Source of the DNA: an uncultured Pelagibacteraceae bacterium
Lineage (GTDB): Bacteria > Pseudomonadota > Alphaproteobacteria > Pelagibacterales > AG-422-B15
DNA: 64,000 bases
Direction: 5' to 3'
Assembly (NCBI GenBank): GCA_902617525.1
Contig: CACMWW010000003.1
Location: 62,001 to 126,000, forward strand
Made by a program: the position numbers and the translations under genes. The notes below the pieces were generated by a model. That model searched no databases. It saw only the letters and a list, made by a program, of their open reading frames with translations, and was not told the DNA's origin. Below, one piece after another: positions 44,731 through 54,111 of the stretch; within the stretch, counting starts at the first letter, position 1, and each line of letters starts with the position of its first letter.

Positions 44731-45334
44731 CTATTTAATTATATTTTTTTTATTAATTTTTGCTGCTTGTACTAATAATACAGTCAGAGATTACACATCA
44801 TTAAAGCAAAAAGCACTAGAGATACCTCCTGATTTTGAACTAACCCCACCAGTTGTTGGTGAAGAGGAAGTAGAGGAGGCCGCGCCTACAGGCGAGTCAG
44901 CCGAAGATATTCAAGATATCATTACACAAGACTCATCCACCAGCGTGCCTAGTAATGCTGATACATCATCCTTAGACGAATTTATTGATAATAATTTTGG
45001 AAACGAGGATCAAAATATAAATAATTCAACTTTACCTGAGGATCCTATTAATGAGGTAATTGAAGATTCAGTTGTTGAAGGTAATGAATTAGACGTTGTA
45101 ACAAATGACGATAGCATTTTAGATACAACTGATAATATTGGTTTAAGCGAGGAAGAGTTTTTGGAAGGAATATCAAACACAGATGAAATTACAACACTTC
45201 CTGAAGAAGATCAGCTTAAACCAGAAATAATTGATGAAACAATGTATGATGATGCTCCTAGTTTTGATGAAAACGAAGATTTGAATGATCTTCTTAACAG
45301 GGTGGATGACTTACTTAACTCATATTCAAATTAA
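44702..45334 (+). CDS. DUF3035 (BamF-like) lipoprotein
   Basis: The product is 210 residues from the ATG at 44702; the track start at 44678 adds eight residues, and an ATG at 44720 is also possible. It has a lipoprotein signal with lipobox FAAC, so the Cys becomes the lipidated N-terminus. Next comes KALEIPPDFELTPP, the conserved DUF3035 segment found in alphaproteobacteria and linked to the BamF component of the outer-membrane assembly machine. The rest is a long, very acidic, probably disordered region. It overlaps lspA by 29 bases. Confidence 0.75.
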   Translation: MIKPLKMIRNYLIIFFLLIFAACTNNTVRDYTSLKQKALEIPPDFELTPPVVGEEEVEEAAPTGESAEDIQDIITQDSSTSVPSNADTSSLDEFIDNNFGNEDQNINNSTLPEDPINEVIEDSVVEGNELDVVTNDDSILDTTDNIGLSEEEFLEGISNTDEITTLPEEDQLKPEIIDETMYDDAPSFDENEDLNDLLNRVDDLLNSYSN

Positions 45335-45345
45335 TTATTCTATAA

Positions 45346-46344
45346 ATGTTTAAGTTTTTTAGAGATCCAAAATGGTTTTTATGGGCATACATCGGTTCAG
45401 CTATTATCTTATCATCTCTGTGGATTCAGGTTCAAATTGATGTAAAAATTAATGAATGGTTTGGTGAGTTTTACGATATGATACAGGAAGCATTGTCTGC
45501 TCCTAACGCCATTACAATTGAAGAATATTGGGCAAGTTTATTATCCTTTATAACACTAGCGGGAATGTATGTAGCTGTTGCAGTCCTTGTAAGTTATTTT
45601 ACTAATCACTTTTTATTTAGATGGAGAACTGCCATGGTTGAGTGGTATCACTCTGTCTATGATAAGGCGCGTAAGATTGAGGGCGCGTCACAAAGAGTTC
45701 AAGAGGATACCATAAAGTTTTCAAGAATTATGGAGTCTCTTGGTACAAGTTTGATTGAAGCTTTAATGATCCTGGTAGAATTTATGCCAATACTGTTTGG
45801 CTTGAGTATTGGAATTCCAATATTTTTCTTTGGTGAATGGGAGTATGGTCTAGTCGTTGGTGCATTATTATGGTCTATAGGAGGAACATTATTTTTAATT
45901 GGACTTGGTTTAATTTTAAGGCTTGTTGGTATTGAATACGATTTACAAAAACAAGAAGCGGCATACAGAAAAATGTTAGTAATTGCTGAAGATGATGAAA
46001 CAGTAAGACCAAAAACCCTTGAGGAATTATTTGATGATGTAAGGCAAATTCATTTTTTAAGTTATATAAGATATCTATATTTCGATATTGGTCGTATTGC
46101 ATTTTTACAGGCAAATGTTTTATCAGCTTATGTATTTTTAGCCCCTGCAATTGTTGCCGGGGTAGTTACTCTTGGTGTAATGCAGCAAATAATCAGGGCA
46201 TTTGGTAGAGTTGAGGGGTCAATGCAATATCTTCTTAAAGCCTGGCCAACAATTATTGAACTCGCAAGTGTTTATAAAAGATTGAGAGAGTTTGAAAGGC
46301 AAATAGATCAAGCAACCGTAACAGCAGGTCAGGAAGTGCAATGA
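45346..46344 (+). CDS. SbmA/BacA-family inner-membrane peptide transporter, short form
   Basis: The 332-residue product matches, by motif memory, E. coli SbmA from its second TM onward: WYHS after FRWRTAM, EGASQRVQEDT, EAAYRKMLV, IVAGVVTLGVMQQ and a C-terminal YKRLREFE. SbmA/BacA is about 406-420 residues; this protein lacks roughly the first 70. It has no ABC ATPase domain. Family members import peptides and affect cyclic antibiotic sensitivity. It overlaps pgi by 4 bases. The short N-terminus appears natural, since an intact start follows the bamF-like gene by 11 bases. Confidence 0.85.
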   Translation: MFKFFRDPKWFLWAYIGSAIILSSLWIQVQIDVKINEWFGEFYDMIQEALSAPNAITIEEYWASLLSFITLAGMYVAVAVLVSYFTNHFLFRWRTAMVEWYHSVYDKARKIEGASQRVQEDTIKFSRIMESLGTSLIEALMILVEFMPILFGLSIGIPIFFFGEWEYGLVVGALLWSIGGTLFLIGLGLILRLVGIEYDLQKQEAAYRKMLVIAEDDETVRPKTLEELFDDVRQIHFLSYIRYLYFDIGRIAFLQANVLSAYVFLAPAIVAGVVTLGVMQQIIRAFGRVEGSMQYLLKAWPTIIELASVYKRLREFERQIDQATVTAGQEVQ

Positions 46345-47366
46345 TGAATTATCCATTTCTTGATTTTGATAAGCTTGAAAACTCATATTCCGAATCGTTA
46401 GGGATACTGGATCAAAGCTTTAATAAAATTTTAGTAGTCGGTATAGGTGGCTCTTCTCAGGGATCAAAAGCAATTAATCATTTTTTAAATGAAAAACGTG
46501 TTCAATATGTTGATCATTTAAATACTGTTAAGATTAATGAATTGTTAGACAATACTCAACTAGATGAGACTGGTTTCATTTTCGTATCAAAATCAGGACA
46601 AACATCTGAAACGTTAACCATATTTGAATACATGATCAAAAAACTAGATGGGAATATTGATTTTTCAAAAAATTTCTATTCGTTTACAGAAAATGTGTCT
46701 TCTCCACTAAGAGACTTGTCTATACAAAAATCAATAAAAACTATTGAACTAAGCAACGAAATTGGAGGCAGATTTTCAATTTTTAGTAATAATAGCCTTA
46801 TCCCCAGTTTTTACTTTAATAATGATCTGTTCACTGAGTTTTTAAATGGAGGAAGAAAAGCATTAGAAGATAAAGACCAAATAAAGAATATAGCTGAGGA
46901 AGATTTTAAAAGAATAAAAAATGGAAAGAATATATTTGCTTATTTGATTTATGGTGATGAGCTTATTGAAATTGGTAATTGGCGAAAACAATTATATGCG
47001 GAGTCATTGGGTAAAAAGGCCAAAGGTGTTTTACCTGTAGTATCTGAAATGCCAAAAGACCAGCACAGTCTTTTACAATTATATCTAGATGGACCCAAAA
47101 ATATTTTTTTTGAAATTATGGGTATGGAATACTCAAAAATGAATATGATTAATATCACACTTTCAAATCATCTTGATGCCATGAGTAAATCGTTATCAAA
47201 GATAAATGAGAATACTAATAAACATATTTTTAAAGATAAAGATATGAGTAAGATTGGCCATTTCTTTGGAACAGAAATGTTAAGGGTTATCTATCTTGCT
47301 GAATTATTAGAAGTTGACCCCTTTACTCAAGATGCAGTTGATATTCAAAAGGGTTATTTAAATTAA
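46341..47366 (+). CDS. pgi: Glucose-6-phosphate isomerase, compact form
   Basis: The 341-residue product interconverts glucose-6-P and fructose-6-P. The sugar-isomerase core is visible: VVGIGGSSQGSKAI, VSKSGQTSET, the signature NEIGGRFSIFSNNS, MPKDQHSLLQLY with a catalytic His, and a final PFTQDAVDIQKGY that corresponds to the second Pgi signature with its Lys. It is much shorter than E. coli Pgi (549) or Bacillus Pgi (about 450), lacking N- and C-terminal extensions. It converges with rsmD, with a 9-base overlap. Confidence 0.85.
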   Translation: MMNYPFLDFDKLENSYSESLGILDQSFNKILVVGIGGSSQGSKAINHFLNEKRVQYVDHLNTVKINELLDNTQLDETGFIFVSKSGQTSETLTIFEYMIKKLDGNIDFSKNFYSFTENVSSPLRDLSIQKSIKTIELSNEIGGRFSIFSNNSLIPSFYFNNDLFTEFLNGGRKALEDKDQIKNIAEEDFKRIKNGKNIFAYLIYGDELIEIGNWRKQLYAESLGKKAKGVLPVVSEMPKDQHSLLQLYLDGPKNIFFEIMGMEYSKMNMINITLSNHLDAMSKSLSKINENTNKHIFKDKDMSKIGHFFGTEMLRVIYLAELLEVDPFTQDAVDIQKGYLN

Positions 47367-47927
47367 TTTAAAAAAACTAAATTTAGAAATACCTAATTCT
47401 TTTTCACGTAAAAGTATTATTTCTGAGAGTTCGATGTGTTTAGATTTTTTTTCTTCTTCTAAGATGATTATACTGTCTTTTTCTAATAAGTTTTTTTTAA
47501 TAATATTTTTAATTGCTCTGAGTCCAAGATTTTTCCCATACGGTGGATCTATATAAGCAAGATTGAACTTTGTAGCTTCAGAATACTCTTCAAATGAACA
47601 AGCATTTTCAGATATAACAGCTATCTTTTCTAAATACCCCAGCTTGTTTGCGCTTTTATAAATTATATCTACCATTTGTTGATTGTTCTCTACCATGGTT
47701 GCGTGTTTAGCACCGCGTGACAAAGCTTCAAAGCTAAATGAACCAGTGCCTGCGAAAAGATCAATTACTTTTGCTTCTTCAAGACTAAAGTTAATTTTTA
47801 CCAATTCTTTTCCATGCGTTAAAAGATTAAAAATGGTTTCCCTATTTTTGTCTGAAAGTGGTCTTACATCTTTACTTTTAAAGCTAAATAATGAATGACC
47901 TTTTCTTTCTCCGCTAATAATTCTCAT
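47358..47927 (-). CDS. rsmD: 16S rRNA (guanine-N2)-methyltransferase RsmD
   Basis: The 189-residue SAM methyltransferase probably modifies G966 of 16S rRNA. It begins MRIISGERKG, then has RPLSDKNRETIFN, the SAM motif VIDLFAGTGSFSFEALSRGA, and the catalytic YIDPPYGK that marks N2-guanine/N6-adenine methylases. Length is standard. One base separates it from the pseudouridine synthase upstream; the pair is transcribed leftward. Confidence 0.93.
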   Translation of the reverse strand: MRIISGERKGHSLFSFKSKDVRPLSDKNRETIFNLLTHGKELVKINFSLEEAKVIDLFAGTGSFSFEALSRGAKHATMVENNQQMVDIIYKSANKLGYLEKIAVISENACSFEEYSEATKFNLAYIDPPYGKNLGLRAIKNIIKKNLLEKDSIIILEEEKKSKHIELSEIILLREKELGISKFSFFKLI

Positions 47928-47928
47928 T

Positions 47929-48639
47929 TTAAGTAACTTTTTTTATTTCCCCTTTTTTCAAACTTCCAAGTTTAAATTCCCCATAAGTTATTCTAATTAA
48001 TCTTGTGACTGTAATATTCAAAGAATCAAAAATATTTCTAATTTCTTTATTTTTACCTTCAGTAAGTGTCATTTTTATCCATGAGTAAGTATTTGTTTTA
48101 CTAATGAATGATGCTTTTATAGGTTTATATTTAACTTTTTTATACGTATAACCCCTTAATAAGGTATTAATAAATTTATTATCAATAAAGCCTTGTATTT
48201 TTACCTTATAAACCCTTTCAAAATTATTTTTGGGTAATTCCATCTTTCTTTTGAAGCTACCGCTGTTAGTCAATAGTAATAGCCCCTCTGAATTGTAATC
48301 AAGTCGTCCAATTGATATTAAATTATGATTTTGTTTAGGTATATATTCATAAATAGTTTTGCGATTTTTTGGATCTGATTTTGTTACCAAGCATCCTCTT
48401 GGTTTGTTGAAAATATATATATCATTTAATTGCTGTTCAGATTTTAGGTTAATAGGTTTATTGTCTATTTTTACAATACTGTTGATACTTATTTGAACTC
48501 CTTGTTTTGTCACCAATTCGTTATTAACAACAACTCTTTGCTCATCGATGAGTTTATCTATTTCTCTTCTCGAAAAGTTAGTTGACTGTGCTAATAATTT
48601 ATTAATTCTTACTAATTTTTGTTGTCTCAAAGTAGGCAT
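47929..48639 (-). CDS. RsuA/RluB-family pseudouridine synthase
   Basis: The 236-residue product has an N-terminal S4 RNA-binding domain (RINKLLAQSTNFSRREIDKLI) and the catalytic domain with the Asp in ISIGRLDYNSEGLLLLTN and later KNKEIRNIF. It isomerises a uridine in rRNA; 23S (RluB-type) is more likely than 16S, but this cannot be settled by eye. It pairs with rsmD, an arrangement common in alphaproteobacteria. It diverges from tadA over 32 bases. Confidence 0.9.
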   Translation of the reverse strand: MPTLRQQKLVRINKLLAQSTNFSRREIDKLIDEQRVVVNNELVTKQGVQISINSIVKIDNKPINLKSEQQLNDIYIFNKPRGCLVTKSDPKNRKTIYEYIPKQNHNLISIGRLDYNSEGLLLLTNSGSFKRKMELPKNNFERVYKVKIQGFIDNKFINTLLRGYTYKKVKYKPIKASFISKTNTYSWIKMTLTEGKNKEIRNIFDSLNITVTRLIRITYGEFKLGSLKKGEIKKVT

Positions 48640-48671
48640 GAATTAGAATTGCTTATATTAATTAAATATTT

Positions 48672-49121
48672 ATGACACAAAATAAATTCATGGCAATGGC
48701 AATTGAGGAGGCAAAAAAAGGCTTAAAAATTGGAGAAATACCAATTGGATGCGTTATCATTAACAAGGAAGATAAAGTTTTAGCCCGGTCCCATAATTCA
48801 GTGGTTAGCAGAAAAGACCCGGTAGGTCATGCTGAACTAAACGCTATAAAAGAGGCGTGTGAAATGATTAACTCTGATAGATTGGTCGATTGTAATATTT
48901 ACGTGACTTTAGAGCCATGTATTATGTGTGCTAGCGCTATATCAAAAGCTAAGCTTAAGAGGTTGTATTATGGTGCAGATGATTTAAAATATGGTTCGAT
49001 AAATGGTAACTTAAATTTTTTTATATCAAAAAATTGCAATCATTTGCCAGAAATTTATGATAATATTTCAAAAACTGACTGTGAAAACTTAATAAATAAT
49101 TTTTTTAAAGGTAAAAGATAA
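48672..49121 (+). CDS. tadA: tRNA-specific adenosine deaminase TadA
   Basis: The 149-residue product deaminates A34 to inosine in tRNA-Arg(ACG). The zinc and catalytic motif is [10 protein letters not shown] and the second zinc half is PCIMCASAI, with [10 protein letters not shown] before them and a C-terminal NNFFKGKR. Fold and length are typical. Its stop overlaps the start of the acyl-CoA dehydrogenase gene by one base (TAATG). Confidence 0.94.
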   Translation: MTQNKFMAMAIEEAKKGLKIGEIPIGCVIINKEDKVLARSHNSVVSRKDPVGHAELNAIKEACEMINSDRLVDCNIYVTLEPCIMCASAISKAKLKRLYYGADDLKYGSINGNLNFFISKNCNHLPEIYDNISKTDCENLINNFFKGKR

Positions 49122-50326
49122 TGAACATATCGCCAAAAGCAAAAGAAACTACGGATAGATTGAATAATTTTATGGATAAGCACGTTTATCCAAACAACGA
49201 AACATATCATAGTCAGATTGAAAATTTTGGAGCTGACAGATGGCAGGTGGTGCCGGTGATTGAAGATCTTAAAAAGGAAGCAAAAAAAGAAGACCTTTGG
49301 AATTTATTTTTACCTGAAAGTGACTATGGGCATGGCCTTACAAACGCAGAGTATGCGCCAATGTGTGAAATCATGGGGAGAGCAATGTGGTCTGCAGAAG
49401 TTTTCAATTGTTCTGCTCCTGATACCGGTAATATGGAAGTTTTAGTTCGATATGGAACAGATGAACAAAAAGAAAAGTACTTAAAGCCATTATTAGAAGG
49501 TGAGATACGCTCTGCTTTTGCCATGACAGAGCCTGCAGTGGCTTCATCAGACGCAACAAATATTGAAAGTGAAATAAAAAAAGAAGGAAATCAATATGTC
49601 CTTAATGGAACAAAATGGTGGACTTCTGGTGCAATGGATCCAAGGTGCCAATTTTTTATCTTCATGGGAAAAACAGACCCAGATAATCCTGACAGACATA
49701 AGCAACAATCCATGATACTGGTTGATAAGGACACACCGGGTATCAAAATAAAGAGACATTTGCCTGTTTTTGGTTTTGACGACGCCCCTCATGGACATGC
49801 TGAGGTTGAATTTAAAGACGTCAAAGTTCCTCCAGAAAATATGCTTTTAGGCGAAGGCAGAGGATTTGAAATTGCACAGGGTAGGTTGGGACCTGGACGA
49901 ATTCACCATTGTATGAGAACTATTGGCCTTGCTGAAGTTGCACTTGAAGCAATGTGTAAAAGACTAATGAGCAGAAAGGCTTTTGGCAAAGAAGTGGTAA
50001 GGCACTCTGTTTGGCAAGAGAGAATTGCTGATGCTAGAATTAATATTGAGATGACTAGACTACTAACATTAAAGGCTGCAACTATGATGGATGAAGTAGG
50101 AAACAAAGTTGCAAAAAATGAAATAGCCATGATTAAAGTAGCTGCACCAAATATGGCATTAAAAATTATTGATGACGCAATTCAAGCGTTTGGAGGAGCT
50201 GGAGTAACAACAGACCCACACCTAGCACAAGCTTACGCAGGAATGAGAACTCTGCGATTAGCGGATGGGCCAGACGAAGTGCATAGACTTTCTATTGCAA
50301 GAAATGAATTAAAAAAATACTTATAA
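49121..50326 (+). CDS. Acyl-CoA dehydrogenase family protein
   Basis: The 401-residue FAD enzyme has an N-terminal helical domain, a middle domain with [18 protein letters not shown] and KWWTSGA, and a C-terminal helical domain with RMTxxx-like [25 protein letters not shown] and [14 protein letters not shown]. It resembles the ACAD10/11 branch. This fits the presence close by of an APH-like kinase, because in ACAD10/11 proteins the two activities are joined and act on hydroxyacyl-CoAs. The exact substrate is unknown. It is coupled to tadA by a one-base overlap. Confidence 0.88.
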   Translation: MNISPKAKETTDRLNNFMDKHVYPNNETYHSQIENFGADRWQVVPVIEDLKKEAKKEDLWNLFLPESDYGHGLTNAEYAPMCEIMGRAMWSAEVFNCSAPDTGNMEVLVRYGTDEQKEKYLKPLLEGEIRSAFAMTEPAVASSDATNIESEIKKEGNQYVLNGTKWWTSGAMDPRCQFFIFMGKTDPDNPDRHKQQSMILVDKDTPGIKIKRHLPVFGFDDAPHGHAEVEFKDVKVPPENMLLGEGRGFEIAQGRLGPGRIHHCMRTIGLAEVALEAMCKRLMSRKAFGKEVVRHSVWQERIADARINIEMTRLLTLKAATMMDEVGNKVAKNEIAMIKVAAPNMALKIIDDAIQAFGGAGVTTDPHLAQAYAGMRTLRLADGPDEVHRLSIARNELKKYL

Positions 50327-50328
50327 TT

Positions 50329-50496
50329 TTGATAAAAAAGAAGAAAACCTACCAGAAAGATAATTACGGAAGATACGTTAAGTCACACGAATTTGATCGC
50401 TATTGGGATGAGTACCACAATCTGGAAGATATTTCGATGAAAGAGTCAATAAGACAGAGGAAAGAGAGAGAAAAAAATATAAAAAATTCTAAATAG
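50329..50496 (+). CDS. Small charged protein (55 aa), TTG start
   Basis: This ORF is below the track cutoff. Starting at TTG 50329, it reads through codons for KKKKTYQKDNYGRYVKSHEF, then DRYWDEYHNLED and a Lys/Arg/Glu helix, to TAG at 50494-50496. The aromatic/acidic composition looks protein-like rather than random. It lies 2 bases after the acyl-CoA dehydrogenase and overlaps the convergent aminotransferase end by 8 bases. I do not recognise a family. Confidence 0.45.
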   Translation: MIKKKKTYQKDNYGRYVKSHEFDRYWDEYHNLEDISMKESIRQRKEREKNIKNSK

Positions 50497-51727
50497 TTTT
50501 ATCCAAAAACCCTATTAATTTTCTTACCTCTTCTATGCTATTGTAATGAACCATAGAGACTCTAACCACCCCATCATTTGGCTCAATGCCCAAACCCTGC
50601 AAACATCTCCAGGCATAAAATTCACCGTTTCTAATGCCAATATTATTTCTTCCAGCCTCCTGGGCTACAAACAATGAGCTTTTATCTTTAACAGTGAATG
50701 ATACAGTTGGCATACGATCACATCTAGCATGTGTTTGTTTGCCAATCATCTTTATATTTTTTTTTGTTTTGAGGAATTCAATCAGTTCTTTCATTAATAC
50801 CTCTTCATGTTTGGATACCAATTCAAAAACTTTTTTACCTTTGCGATGAAGATCTAAATTATTTTCGCCAAAATGATGATCATATAAAGTTTCGTAGTAG
50901 TCAGTTATACCTGATAAACATCCAAGTTCCTCATGATTAGGACCACCTGGATTAAGTGTATATGGAACGCTTCCTTCCAAGAATTCATGATTAAGATTTT
51001 TTGTTTCAAGTAATAAATCTCTCTTACCATATAATAGTGCTAAATGTGGTCCATAAGTTTTGTATAGGCTAAAACCATAGAAATCTATATCGAGATCTTT
51101 TAAATCGGCAATATCATGTGCCATGTAAGCTACACCGTCTCCAACAACTTTGATATTATTCTGATGCGCCAATGTAATGATATCTTTTAGATTATTAATT
51201 GAAGCAACAACATTAGATGTATGACAGACACAGATAAATTTTGTTTTTTCTGTTATGAGATTTTTTAATTCATCCAATTCTAGTTCAGCAGAGTCAGGGT
51301 TAAACTTCCATTCATTTATTTTGATACCGTGTTCTGATAATTTTCTCCATGCACCAATATTTGCTTCATGATCTTGATTTGTGACTATGATTTCATCCCC
51401 ATCGTTAAGCCACGATCTCACAGCATTAGATAGTAAAAACATATTCATAGTTGTAGATGGTCCAATCATAAATTCATCATTATTGATATTTAGAAGTTCA
51501 GCAATTTTGCTTATACTATTATCCATTTCGTTACCTGCTTCAATCGATGGACCGAAGTCGCCATAAGGCTGTACTTTTTTAGTCGTCATAAAATCATTTA
51601 ACTTTTCGATAACCTGTTTTGGCACATATGTACCACCAGCGTTCTCAAAAAATGCAAAGTTTGAAGTTTTAGGGTTTTGAAAAACAGGGAATTGTTCTCT
51701 TACAAAATTTATATCCAGCTCTGTCAT
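50489..51727 (-). CDS. Class V aminotransferase, cysteine-desulfurase-like (TIGR01976-type)
   Basis: The 412-residue PLP enzyme begins FVREQFPVF, then AFFENAGGTYVP, IGPSTTMNMFLL, the TNQDHEANIGAW segment, a PLP-phosphate/ring region VVGDGVAYMAHD and the Schiff-base Lys in YGFSLYKTYGPH. It belongs to the large cysteine desulfurase-like group rather than IscS/SufS; no isc or suf genes are near. The reaction is not certain. It is co-directional with the APH-like gene, 5 bases downstream of it. Confidence 0.85.
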   Translation of the reverse strand: MTELDINFVREQFPVFQNPKTSNFAFFENAGGTYVPKQVIEKLNDFMTTKKVQPYGDFGPSIEAGNEMDNSISKIAELLNINNDEFMIGPSTTMNMFLLSNAVRSWLNDGDEIIVTNQDHEANIGAWRKLSEHGIKINEWKFNPDSAELELDELKNLITEKTKFICVCHTSNVVASINNLKDIITLAHQNNIKVVGDGVAYMAHDIADLKDLDIDFYGFSLYKTYGPHLALLYGKRDLLLETKNLNHEFLEGSVPYTLNPGGPNHEELGCLSGITDYYETLYDHHFGENNLDLHRKGKKVFELVSKHEEVLMKELIEFLKTKKNIKMIGKQTHARCDRMPTVSFTVKDKSSLFVAQEAGRNNIGIRNGEFYAWRCLQGLGIEPNDGVVRVSMVHYNSIEEVRKLIGFLDKTI

Positions 51728-51732
51728 ATTAA

Positions 51733-52800
51733 TTATTTTGCTGCCTCTTCCACAATATTCCAGCCTAATTTTCCTAATATTGGAACAAAGCTCTCATAGT
51801 TTTTAGCCTCCGAACTTGAGGCTGTCCCATCTCTAACTCTACCAACAATTCCTTGCGCAATTCCAGCCAGGCGGAAAATGTTATATGCCATATAAAAATC
51901 CCAGTTTTCAATTTTACTTCTGCCTGTTTTTTTGTAATACATTTCAGCGTACTCATGTTCAGAGGGAATATTAAGCTCTTCTAAGTTTGATCCCATCATT
52001 CCAAGACCCTTCGCTGCAGCAGGCAGTCGCCATGACATCATGTGATAAGTAAAATCTGCTATAGGATTGCCGAGTGTAGATAGCTCCCAATCCAGTATAG
52101 CTATAACTTTATTATTTTGTTTATCAAATATCATATTATCAAGACGAAAGTCTCCATGTACAATTGTAGTTTCATTATCTTCAGGAATATTTATTGGCAA
52201 CCATTCTATTAAATTATCTATTTCATTGATTTTTTGTGTTTCAGAATCTTTATACTGCTTGGTCCAACGATGAATTTGTCTTGCCATGTAATTTTCGTGT
52301 TTTCCATAATCACTTAGCCCAATTTTTTGAAAATCAACGTTATGAAGTTTTGCAATCGTATCATTCATGGATAGGTAAATTTCACGGCGTTGGTCATTAT
52401 CTGATTCTGGCAATAAAAGTTCCCAATATATGTTTCCATCAACATGATCCATTAAAAAAAATTGTGTTCCAATGACGTTTTCATCTTCACAAAAACAATA
52501 AGTTTCAGGAACCGGTACATCAGTCTTGCCAAGTGCAGTAATGACTTTATATTCTCTGTCCACCGCATGTGCAGATTTTAGTAATTTACCAGGAGGTTTA
52601 CGCCTTAACACATAGTTTTTTGTTTTATCCTCAATCAAATAAGTAGGATTGGATTGCCCTCCTTTAAATTGCTTTATACTTACAATATCAAACTCACTTC
52701 CAATTATTTTTTTTAAGTAATCATTGAGATTGTCACTATTAAAAACTAACTTTTCATCAACCTCCTTAGTGCCAGAAAATATTTTGTCACGAGTAGTCAT
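51733..52800 (-). CDS. APH-family phosphotransferase (ACAD10/11 N-terminal-like)
   Basis: The 355-residue kinase-like protein has a glycine/Lys region FKGGQSNPTYLIEDKTKNYVL, the catalytic loop IVHGDFRLDNMIFD and the metal motif AILDWELSTLGNPIADF. This is the aminoglycoside-phosphotransferase fold as found in the N-terminal part of ACAD10/11 and in FadE36-type proteins, so an acyl-CoA or hydroxyacyl substrate is more likely than an antibiotic. It overlaps purD by 4 bases and precedes the PLP enzyme. Confidence 0.87.
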   Translation of the reverse strand: MTTRDKIFSGTKEVDEKLVFNSDNLNDYLKKIIGSEFDIVSIKQFKGGQSNPTYLIEDKTKNYVLRRKPPGKLLKSAHAVDREYKVITALGKTDVPVPETYCFCEDENVIGTQFFLMDHVDGNIYWELLLPESDNDQRREIYLSMNDTIAKLHNVDFQKIGLSDYGKHENYMARQIHRWTKQYKDSETQKINEIDNLIEWLPINIPEDNETTIVHGDFRLDNMIFDKQNNKVIAILDWELSTLGNPIADFTYHMMSWRLPAAAKGLGMMGSNLEELNIPSEHEYAEMYYKKTGRSKIENWDFYMAYNIFRLAGIAQGIVGRVRDGTASSSEAKNYESFVPILGKLGWNIVEEAAK

Positions 52801-54059
52801 TTAATTGCCTTTTTTCCTATATCTCTTCTGTAATAACCATCCGGCCAATCCAGCTGACCGATGTAGGCATAAATCATATTAAGAGCATCTCTTAGATTTT
52901 TATTTTTTGCTGTTACGGAAAGAACTCTACCTCCGTTAGCTAGAAGGTTATTTCCATCATGTTTTGTTCCTGCGTGGAATACTTGAAATAGATCATTACT
53001 CTCAAAATTTTCATAGCCAATAATTTTTGTATTTTTTTTATAGTCGCCTGGATAACCTTTTGCCGCCACAACCACTGTAGCACTATTATCATCTTCCCAT
53101 TCCAATTTAGTATTACTTAGACTGCCTTCCAAGCAATTAAGAACTAATTTAATTAAATCATTTTTCATTCTAAGCATTAATACCTGACACTCTGGATCGC
53201 CAAATCTAATATTATATTCAACCAATCGGGCATAACCATCTTTAATCATTAATCCAGCATAGAGAATACCTTTATAAGGATGTCCATTTTTTTTTAGGGC
53301 ATTTAGAGTGGGTGTAATAATTTCCCTGTCTACTTGTTCTTTTATTTTAGGTGTAAAAATAGGCGCAGGTGAATATGCCCCCATTCCTCCAGTATTAGGC
53401 CCTGTGTCATTTTCACCTATTCTTTTATGATCTTGGGCACTTTCTAATGAAACAAAATCTTCACCATCACAACAAACAAAATAACTCGCTTCTTCACCAT
53501 CCATAAATTCTTCAATAACTACATCCATATTTGCCCCAAACTTCTCATCAAAAATGTCATTTATTGCTTGTTCTGCCATTTTCTTTGTGTCAGCAACAGT
53601 AACGCCTTTCCCAGCTGCAAGACCATCAGCTTTAATTACAATAGGTAAAGGCTGAGCATTTAAATAGTTTATAGCTTCTTCTTTATTATTAAATCGAGCA
53701 TAATCAGCTGTTGGTATTCCATTTTGTTTACAAAGATCTTTCATAAAGCCTTTAGACCCTTCTAACTGCGATGCATACTTATCAGGTCCAAAAATTTTTA
53801 TTTCTGTCTCTTTAAAAAAATCAACAATCCCTGCAACCAATGGCACTTCAGGGCCGACAATGACTAATTCTATCATTTTACTTTTACAGAAGTTGTATAT
53901 TTTCTCAAAATCTGTTTGATCAATTTGTTCGCATTCAGCAAGTTGACTTATTCCGTAGTTTCCAGGTATTGCATAAATAGATGAAACCAGAGAGCTCTTA
54001 GATATTAAATAACATAACGCATGCTCACGAGCCCCACTGCCAATCACTAAAATTTTCAT
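52797..54059 (-). CDS. purD: Phosphoribosylamine-glycine ligase
   Basis: The 420-residue ATP-grasp enzyme carries out step two of purine synthesis. The N-domain begins MKILVIGSGAREHAL and has VGPEVPLVAGIVDFF. The ATP-grasp part has LPIVIKADGLAAGKGVTVA, RIGENDTGPNTGGMGAYSPAP and YNIRFGDPECQVL. The C-domain ends in a GWPDGYYRRDIG-like segment (LDWPDGYYRRDIGKKA). Length is standard. It diverges from xseA over 52 bases. Confidence 0.96.
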   Translation of the reverse strand: MKILVIGSGAREHALCYLISKSSLVSSIYAIPGNYGISQLAECEQIDQTDFEKIYNFCKSKMIELVIVGPEVPLVAGIVDFFKETEIKIFGPDKYASQLEGSKGFMKDLCKQNGIPTADYARFNNKEEAINYLNAQPLPIVIKADGLAAGKGVTVADTKKMAEQAINDIFDEKFGANMDVVIEEFMDGEEASYFVCCDGEDFVSLESAQDHKRIGENDTGPNTGGMGAYSPAPIFTPKIKEQVDREIITPTLNALKKNGHPYKGILYAGLMIKDGYARLVEYNIRFGDPECQVLMLRMKNDLIKLVLNCLEGSLSNTKLEWEDDNSATVVVAAKGYPGDYKKNTKIIGYENFESNDLFQVFHAGTKHDGNNLLANGGRVLSVTAKNKNLRDALNMIYAYIGQLDWPDGYYRRDIGKKAIK

Positions 54060-54111
54060 AAAGTATATTTTTGATTTTCTTGTTATATTAGCACATTAAT
54101 ATTTAAATTAA

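Noticed and set aside
51733-52800. Aminoglycoside resistance kinase
   Set aside because: The APH fold is present, but the sequence style and the nearby acyl-CoA dehydrogenase fit ACAD10/11-like metabolism, and there is no resistance-gene context.
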